Below are positions 7,331 through 13,221 of a stretch of DNA of 13,221 nucleotides, piece by piece. Numbering within the stretch: the stretch's first letter is position 1; each line of letters starts with the position of its first letter. This DNA comes from Prevotellaceae bacterium. Its GTDB lineage: Bacteria > Bacteroidota > Bacteroidia > Bacteroidales > Bacteroidaceae. The position numbers and the translations under genes are program-made. The stretch is from contig JAFLUV010000049.1 of the NCBI GenBank assembly GCA_022508635.1, positions 1 to 13,221 of the forward strand, written 5' to 3'. Under the pieces are notes generated by a model. The model was not told the origin of the DNA, made no database searches, and was given only the letters and a program-made list of their open reading frames with translations.

Positions 7331-8089
7331 TTATTTTTTCAGTATTGTATGCAAGATGTCAGGGTCGTTGGTCGTAATAAGGTCTATTCCAGGCATTTTT
7401 GCAAAGCGTTCGAGGGCATCCTTACCATCCACCGTCCACACGTTGACTTCCAGGCCAAGTTTCTTGGCCTCTTCCAGCCATTCCGGATGCTTGTCAAAGA
7501 CATCCATGTTGTAGTCGATACCCGTCAGTCCCATCTCCTTTACCTGCGCTGGAGTCAAGTCACCCGACAGGTAAGCAACGTGGGCATCGGGTGCCAGCCG
7601 ATGAAGTTCCGTGCATGCATCCCGGCTGAAAGATATGTAGTCCGTGCGCTCTTCAAGACCAAGCATCTTGACCAGCTCAACGGAAAGTTCCGACACCTGC
7701 ATATTGCGCTTTGCATTGCGATGGGACTTGACCTCCAACACCAGCCGGACATCCGGCCAGCGAACTGCCTCGGAAAGATATTGCTGCAAGGTGGGGATGA
7801 ACTCCCCGTTTTGTAGTCTCAAGTTCATCAGCACGGCATAGGTGGTGTCCTCTATGCGTATGCCGTCCACCGTAGCATCGTGAAAGACAACAGGCACGCC
7901 ATCCGCCGTCATCCAGACATCGAACTCACTGCCCCAACATCCTATTGCTGCCGCCTCACGAAGCGAAGCGATGGAGTTCTGAGCACTGCCTTCCAGACGC
8001 CAATAACCGCGATGAGCCACCACCAGAGGCTGAGCCTGAGAGGTGAGCGAGCAGAAAGTGGTCAATAATAGCAAGAATTTCTTTATCAT
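7331..8089 (-). CDS. Exported glycerophosphodiester phosphodiesterase family protein
   Basis: A 252-residue protein of the GDPD TIM-barrel family, which hydrolyses glycerophosphodiesters to glycerol-3-phosphate and an alcohol. A signal peptide (MIKKF, then hydrophobic to LTSQAQ, cleavage near residue 18-20) predicts export to the periplasm. Active-site residues are visible: H26-R27-G28, E55-x-D57, H70-D71, and LVLEVK with E119 and K121. The C-terminal strands NVWTVDG and GIDLITTNDPDIL are typical of the family. The PENT motif common after HRG is replaced by AQNS. The open frame continues upstream to a TTG at 8119, but that codon lies in the -7 promoter box, so the ATG at 8089 is the start. 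First gene of the operon with the AraC-type and peptidase genes. Confidence 0.92.
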   Translation of the reverse strand: MIKKFLLLLTTFCSLTSQAQPLVVAHRGYWRLEGSAQNSIASLREAAAIGCWGSEFDVWMTADGVPVVFHDATVDGIRIEDTTYAVLMNLRLQNGEFIPTLQQYLSEAVRWPDVRLVLEVKSHRNAKRNMQVSELSVELVKMLGLEERTDYISFSRDACTELHRLAPDAHVAYLSGDLTPAQVKEMGLTGIDYNMDVFDKHPEWLEEAKKLGLEVNVWTVDGKDALERFAKMPGIDLITTNDPDILHTILKK

Positions 8090-8116
8090 ACGATCTCTAT
8101 TTGCTGTATTTTGCCA

Positions 8117-8124
8117 CAAAGATA
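8117..8124 (-). promoter_or_regulatory. Bacteroidota -7 promoter box for the GDPD operon
   Basis: Minus-strand TATCTTTG, a full match to TAnnTTTG, lies 27 nt before the ATG at 8089. The flanking upstream DNA is very AT-rich without a clean -33 TTTG. It decides the start of the GDPD gene, because the longer frame would begin inside the box. Confidence 0.65.
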
Positions 8125-8164
8125 CAAATATAATTCTATTAATTTTCTATTCTTTTCATCTTTT

Positions 8165-8196
8165 CTTGCATTATTTGCACCAAATGCGTAACTTTG
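8165..8196 (+). promoter_or_regulatory. Promoter of the TIR-like/ATPase/DUF4435 operon
   Basis: The -7 box TAACTTTG is at 8189-8196. A near-consensus -33 element CTTG is at 8165-8168, separated by 20 nt, within the usual 19-21 nt. Transcription should start near 8203, leaving a leader of about 30 nt before the ATG at 8235. It is divergent from the GDPD promoter, whose -7 box is only 64 bp away. Confidence 0.65.
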
Positions 8197-8212
8197 TCCC
8201 TAAAGACACATG

Positions 8213-8224
8213 TTTGTATACAAA
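8213..8224. promoter_or_regulatory. 12-bp palindrome TTTGTATACAAA, candidate operator
   Basis: A perfect self-complementary 12-mer between the expected transcription start and the ATG of the TIR-like gene, ending 10 nt before the start codon. This is a position where a bound repressor would block early transcription, or where an RNA hairpin could affect initiation. No regulator is encoded within the operon itself. Function inferred from position only. Confidence 0.4.
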
Positions 8225-8234
8225 ACCGGACACG

Positions 8235-8762
8235 ATGAACACGAACAAAACTTATGTTGCATACGATGCAATAGGCGTTCTCGACCACGTAAACAGCAAC
8301 CTGCATACTTTTCAAGAGCTAAAAACGTGGCAAAGCATGAATCCTACCCGCTTCTTTTTTCTCAATATGGAAGAAATTTTCTTTTCTTCTGAACACGACG
8401 ACCTGGTGGATAGCACTGTCAAGAACCGTCTGCTGAGACTTATGGCAAAGGCGGACAATCTGCTGGTGCTCATTTCCAACTTCACAAACGTTGAGAGTCC
8501 CATCCTGAACTGGCAAATCAGCAAAGCCGTAAACCGCTACCATTTGCCTGTCATCATCGCATACGTGGGCAAGGAACGATTGGGCGACTCCAGCATAGAA
8601 GACAATTGGCACCGCCTGCCCAACAAGATACGCAAATACATAGGACGCGATAGTGCGAGGATGGCACACATCCCCCTGACGCGAGACAAACTGGAGCGTG
8701 CACTAGGAACTTTCTCGGTGGGCGCCGCCTCCTATCCCTGGAATTCCCAAACTCTCTTTTGA
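8235..8762 (+). CDS. Small TIR-like domain protein (ThsB/MTH538-like)
   Basis: A 175-residue protein that looks like a stand-alone TIR-like domain of the MTH538/DUF1863 type, the group that includes Thoeris ThsB. A first strand KTYVAYDAIG (5-14) is followed by a variable part. The core is AKADNLLVLISNFTNVESPILNWQISKAV (71-99) and then a strand LPVIIAYVG (104-112). TIR enzymes use a glutamate in the helix after the 'S..W' region to cleave NAD; here the corresponding position appears to be Gln94 (NWQIS). No transmembrane segment or signal is seen. The open frame extends 64 codons upstream, but the promoter box at 8189-8196 and the palindrome lie in that extension, so ATG 8235 is the start. The stop is 5 nt before the ATPase start. 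Fold assignment is by pattern only. Confidence 0.7.
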   Translation: MNTNKTYVAYDAIGVLDHVNSNLHTFQELKTWQSMNPTRFFFLNMEEIFFSSEHDDLVDSTVKNRLLRLMAKADNLLVLISNFTNVESPILNWQISKAVNRYHLPVIIAYVGKERLGDSSIEDNWHRLPNKIRKYIGRDSARMAHIPLTRDKLERALGTFSVGAASYPWNSQTLF

Positions 8763-8767
8763 AAAAC

Positions 8768-9586
8768 ATGAACGGACAATACATCGAACGGATCGAGATT
8801 GATGCCTTGTGGAACGGGCACAAGCACATTTGCTGGGATCTGCAACCCGACGTGAACATCCTGAGCGGTGTCAACGGCGTAGGGAAAAGCACCATACTGA
8901 ACCACGTCATCAAGCACCTGCTGGACATCAACAAGGATAAGCGACGAAGCGACGGCGTACACATTACTTTCTATCCGCACGAGGCCTCGATTGTCGACTT
9001 TGATGTCATCCGGTCGATTGACCGTCCCATCCTCACCAGCGAATTGCTGAACAATGTCACGGATGCACAACTCCACACGGAGCTGGATCTGCACCTCTAT
9101 CAGCTACAACGCAGATGGCTCGACTATCAAGTTAACCTCTCCAACCGCATGGTGGAGCTCCTCATCAGTCAGGACCAGCAGGCAACAGCCAAAGTGCAGG
9201 AACTTGCCGGCGAGAAGACGCACTTCCAAGACATCATCGACGAACTTTTCATTGACACGGGCAAGACGATACGTCGCGACCACAATGAGATCTACTTTGA
9301 TTCCTATGGTGAAATTATTTCTCCCTACAAGCTCTCCAGCGGGGAGAAACAGATGCTTATCATACTACTCACCGTGCTGGTGCAGAACAAGCAACCCTTC
9401 GTCCTCTTCATGGATGAACCAGAGGTCAGCCTGCACATAGAATGGCAGCAGAGGCTGCTTGACCTGCTACTTGAACTCAACCCCAACGTACAGGTTATCC
9501 TGACAACACATAGCCCGGCTGTCATCATGAAGGGCTGGAGCGACCACGTGACGGACGTCAGAGACATTGAAGTAGGGGTAAAATAA
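8768..9586 (+). CDS. ABC/AAA_21-type ATPase (AriA-like)
   Basis: A 272-residue SMC/ABC-like ATPase. Walker A is GVNGVGKST (34-42), the signature LSSGEKQ is at 189-195, Walker B FVLFMDEPE at 211-219, the D-loop SLH at 221-223, and the H-loop TTH at 246-248. All catalytic motifs are intact. The segment between Walker A and the signature is short, with a helical stretch at about 100-160, so there is no long coiled-coil arm. The frame also has a TTG at 8759 overlapping the upstream stop; the ATG at 8768, 5 nt after the TIR-like gene, is preferred. The DUF4435 gene follows after 24 nt. An ATPase of this type beside DUF4435 is the arrangement of PARIS (AriA with AriB), in which the ATPase senses phage protein and holds the nuclease. 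This protein seems smaller than typical AriA. Confidence 0.9.
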   Translation: MNGQYIERIEIDALWNGHKHICWDLQPDVNILSGVNGVGKSTILNHVIKHLLDINKDKRRSDGVHITFYPHEASIVDFDVIRSIDRPILTSELLNNVTDAQLHTELDLHLYQLQRRWLDYQVNLSNRMVELLISQDQQATAKVQELAGEKTHFQDIIDELFIDTGKTIRRDHNEIYFDSYGEIISPYKLSSGEKQMLIILLTVLVQNKQPFVLFMDEPEVSLHIEWQQRLLDLLLELNPNVQVILTTHSPAVIMKGWSDHVTDVRDIEVGVK

Positions 9587-9610
9587 CGCTTATAAAACCC
9601 GACACGCATC

Positions 9611-10699
9611 ATGGCCAAACGGCTGCAAGACCACCTCAACTCCGCCTACATCGAGTTTGCCTCACGTCTGCGACCACAGGGCACGAAAAAGAAGATCGTA
9701 GCATACGTCGAGAGCTACGACGACATTTTCTTCTGGCGCTCTGTCCTGCAAGACTTCGAGGACGAGCATGTGCAGTTCGAGGTAATGTTGCCCTCACGCC
9801 GCAACCTCAGCAAGGGCAAGAAAGCAGCTCTCATGAATCACCTTGGCCCATCGCTGGGCAACTATATGATAGCCTGCGTAGACGCCGACTATGACTATCT
9901 CATGCAGGGAAGCACAGATGTGAGCCGCACACTCATCTCCTCCCCCTACGTCATGCACACCTATGTCTATTCCATCGAGAACTACCAGTGCTATGCCCCT
10001 GCCCTACACACAGCTTGCGTCATGAGCACGCTGAACGACCGCACGCTCTTCTCCTTGCAAGGGTTCATGGAGGAGTACAGCCTCATCATCTGGCCACTTT
10101 TCGTCTGGAGCGTCTGGGTGCACCGCTACGGACATGCCAACGCCTACTGCCAGACAGACTTCACCAGAACCATTACTTTCCACGACATAAACCCCTGGCA
10201 TCCGGAACAAGCCCTCGAAGCCTTGCGCGAGCGTGTCAACAAACAGGTCGGATGGTTGCATCGTAAGTTCCCCAAGGCAAAGAAGTCCTACCTGGAACTC
10301 CGGACAAGCCTGAAGGAAGAACTCGGCATCTCTCCCTCCGACACATATTTATATATACAGGGACATTCCCTCATGGAAGGCGTCGTGCTGCCGCTACTCA
10401 CGCCACTCTGTGCCATACTACGACGCGAAAGGGAGAAGGAGATCTCGATGCTTGCCGTCCATAGGACGCAAAAGCAGAACGAGCTCGCCAGCTACCAGCA
10501 CAGCCAGTCGCCCATCGACCTGATGTTACGCAAAAGCATCGCCTTCAAGCAGAGTGCGCCCTATCAGATTCTGCGAGACGACCTGCTTCGCCTTAAGGCA
10601 AGAATCCAGGGCAATGAAGTCCGGCAAAAGCAGAACAACGAGACCTTGAATCCTGTTCCATCCCTTGAACAAGAGAATAAAAATAGTCATCATGTGTAG
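9611..10699 (+). CDS. DUF4435 protein, TOPRIM-like nuclease candidate (AriB-like)
   Basis: A 362-residue DUF4435 protein. The domain resembles the TOPRIM nucleases of OLD-family proteins. An acidic residue in VAYVESYDD (E34, 31-37) follows a strand; ACVDADYDYL (89-97) supplies D91, D93 and D95; and YSIENY (120-125) is a family hallmark. A later IQGHSL (249-254) holds the conserved GH. GKGKK-type lysines at 68-71 could contact substrate. An aromatic-rich helix sits at about 158-172. The C-terminal about 100 residues are basic and helical, with a polar tail. In PARIS, the DUF4435 partner AriB is a toxic nuclease released by the ATPase after phage detection; whether this homologue does the same is inference. 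It is the third gene after the ATPase (24-nt gap), on the same transcript. Confidence 0.85.
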   Translation: MAKRLQDHLNSAYIEFASRLRPQGTKKKIVAYVESYDDIFFWRSVLQDFEDEHVQFEVMLPSRRNLSKGKKAALMNHLGPSLGNYMIACVDADYDYLMQGSTDVSRTLISSPYVMHTYVYSIENYQCYAPALHTACVMSTLNDRTLFSLQGFMEEYSLIIWPLFVWSVWVHRYGHANAYCQTDFTRTITFHDINPWHPEQALEALRERVNKQVGWLHRKFPKAKKSYLELRTSLKEELGISPSDTYLYIQGHSLMEGVVLPLLTPLCAILRREREKEISMLAVHRTQKQNELASYQHSQSPIDLMLRKSIAFKQSAPYQILRDDLLRLKARIQGNEVRQKQNNETLNPVPSLEQENKNSHHV

Positions 10700-10786
10700 C
10701 TGTTTTCTCCCGCCTTACAATGCAGGAACGACCTGAAAAAACACAAACGACAACAAGAAGCTTTAGATAAGGTGTCGTCTGGCACG

Positions 10787-10805
10787 GCTTTTGTAATATA
10801 AAAGC
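10787..10805. repeat. Inverted repeat GCTTTT-N7-AAAAGC upstream of clpC
   Basis: A perfect 6-bp inverted repeat with a 7-nt AT-rich centre lies in the 124-bp gap between the DUF4435 gene and clpC, ending 18 nt before the clpC ATG. No TAnnTTTG box is found in the gap, so clpC may be read from upstream or from an unrecognised promoter. The repeat could be an operator for a stress regulator; it does not match the CIRCE consensus. It lacks a following T-run, so it is not a usual terminator. Confidence 0.35.
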
Positions 10806-10823
10806 AGACAACAAAAGACAAAC

Positions 10824-13221
<2,398 letters not shown>

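Noticed and set aside
8043..8234. N-terminal extension of the TIR-like gene with a hydrophobic stretch resembling a membrane segment
   Set aside because: The extension covers the GDPD start, both promoter boxes and the leader palindrome, so it is not expected to be translated.
8235..10699. Possible recently acquired defence island
   Set aside because: No tRNA, integrase, transposase or flanking repeats are seen, and base composition and codon choice look like those of clpC next to it.

Overview
The window looks like chromosomal DNA of a Bacteroidales bacterium, most likely Prevotella-like. Three things point there. Four promoters carry the Bacteroidota -7 motif TAnnTTTG. The gene content is typical of the order: PurA with a Fur-type regulator, dipeptidyl peptidase III, an exported GDPD with a short signal peptide, and ClpC. 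From memory, the PurA protein resembles Bacteroidales versions throughout. G+C appears even across the genes, with AT-rich intergenic stretches. I see no IS element, tRNA, rRNA or CRISPR array.

Left part (1-2828, minus strand): one operon reads leftwards from a promoter at 2828-2821. Its order is a Fur-family regulator, purA (14-nt overlap), a secreted TPR protein, and the start of a small protein with a nucleotidyltransferase-like GS motif (ATGA overlap), cut by the window edge. The Fur-like protein keeps its structural CxxC pairs but lacks the usual histidine-rich metal site. Next comes about 360 bp of AT-rich intergenic DNA with palindromes, then a rightward gene for a DUF362 lipoprotein (3239-4246).

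Middle part (4300-8124, minus strand): an operon of an exported glycerophosphodiester phosphodiesterase, a short AraC-type DNA-binding protein, and an M49 dipeptidyl peptidase III. The peptidase ends in a domain that looks like AlkD-type HEAT repeats. The last two genes overlap by ATGA.

Right part (8189-13221, plus strand): from a divergent promoter, three tightly packed genes encode a small TIR-like protein, an ABC/AAA_21-type ATPase and a DUF4435 (TOPRIM-like) protein. The ATPase-DUF4435 pair has the architecture of the PARIS anti-phage system (AriA-AriB). The extra TIR-like gene, whose usual catalytic glutamate appears to be glutamine, and a 12-bp palindrome in the operon leader make this the most interesting locus. 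It is followed on the same strand by the ClpC unfoldase, which runs off the right edge. Base composition does not mark the trio as recently acquired, so it may be a long-resident, perhaps domesticated, system.
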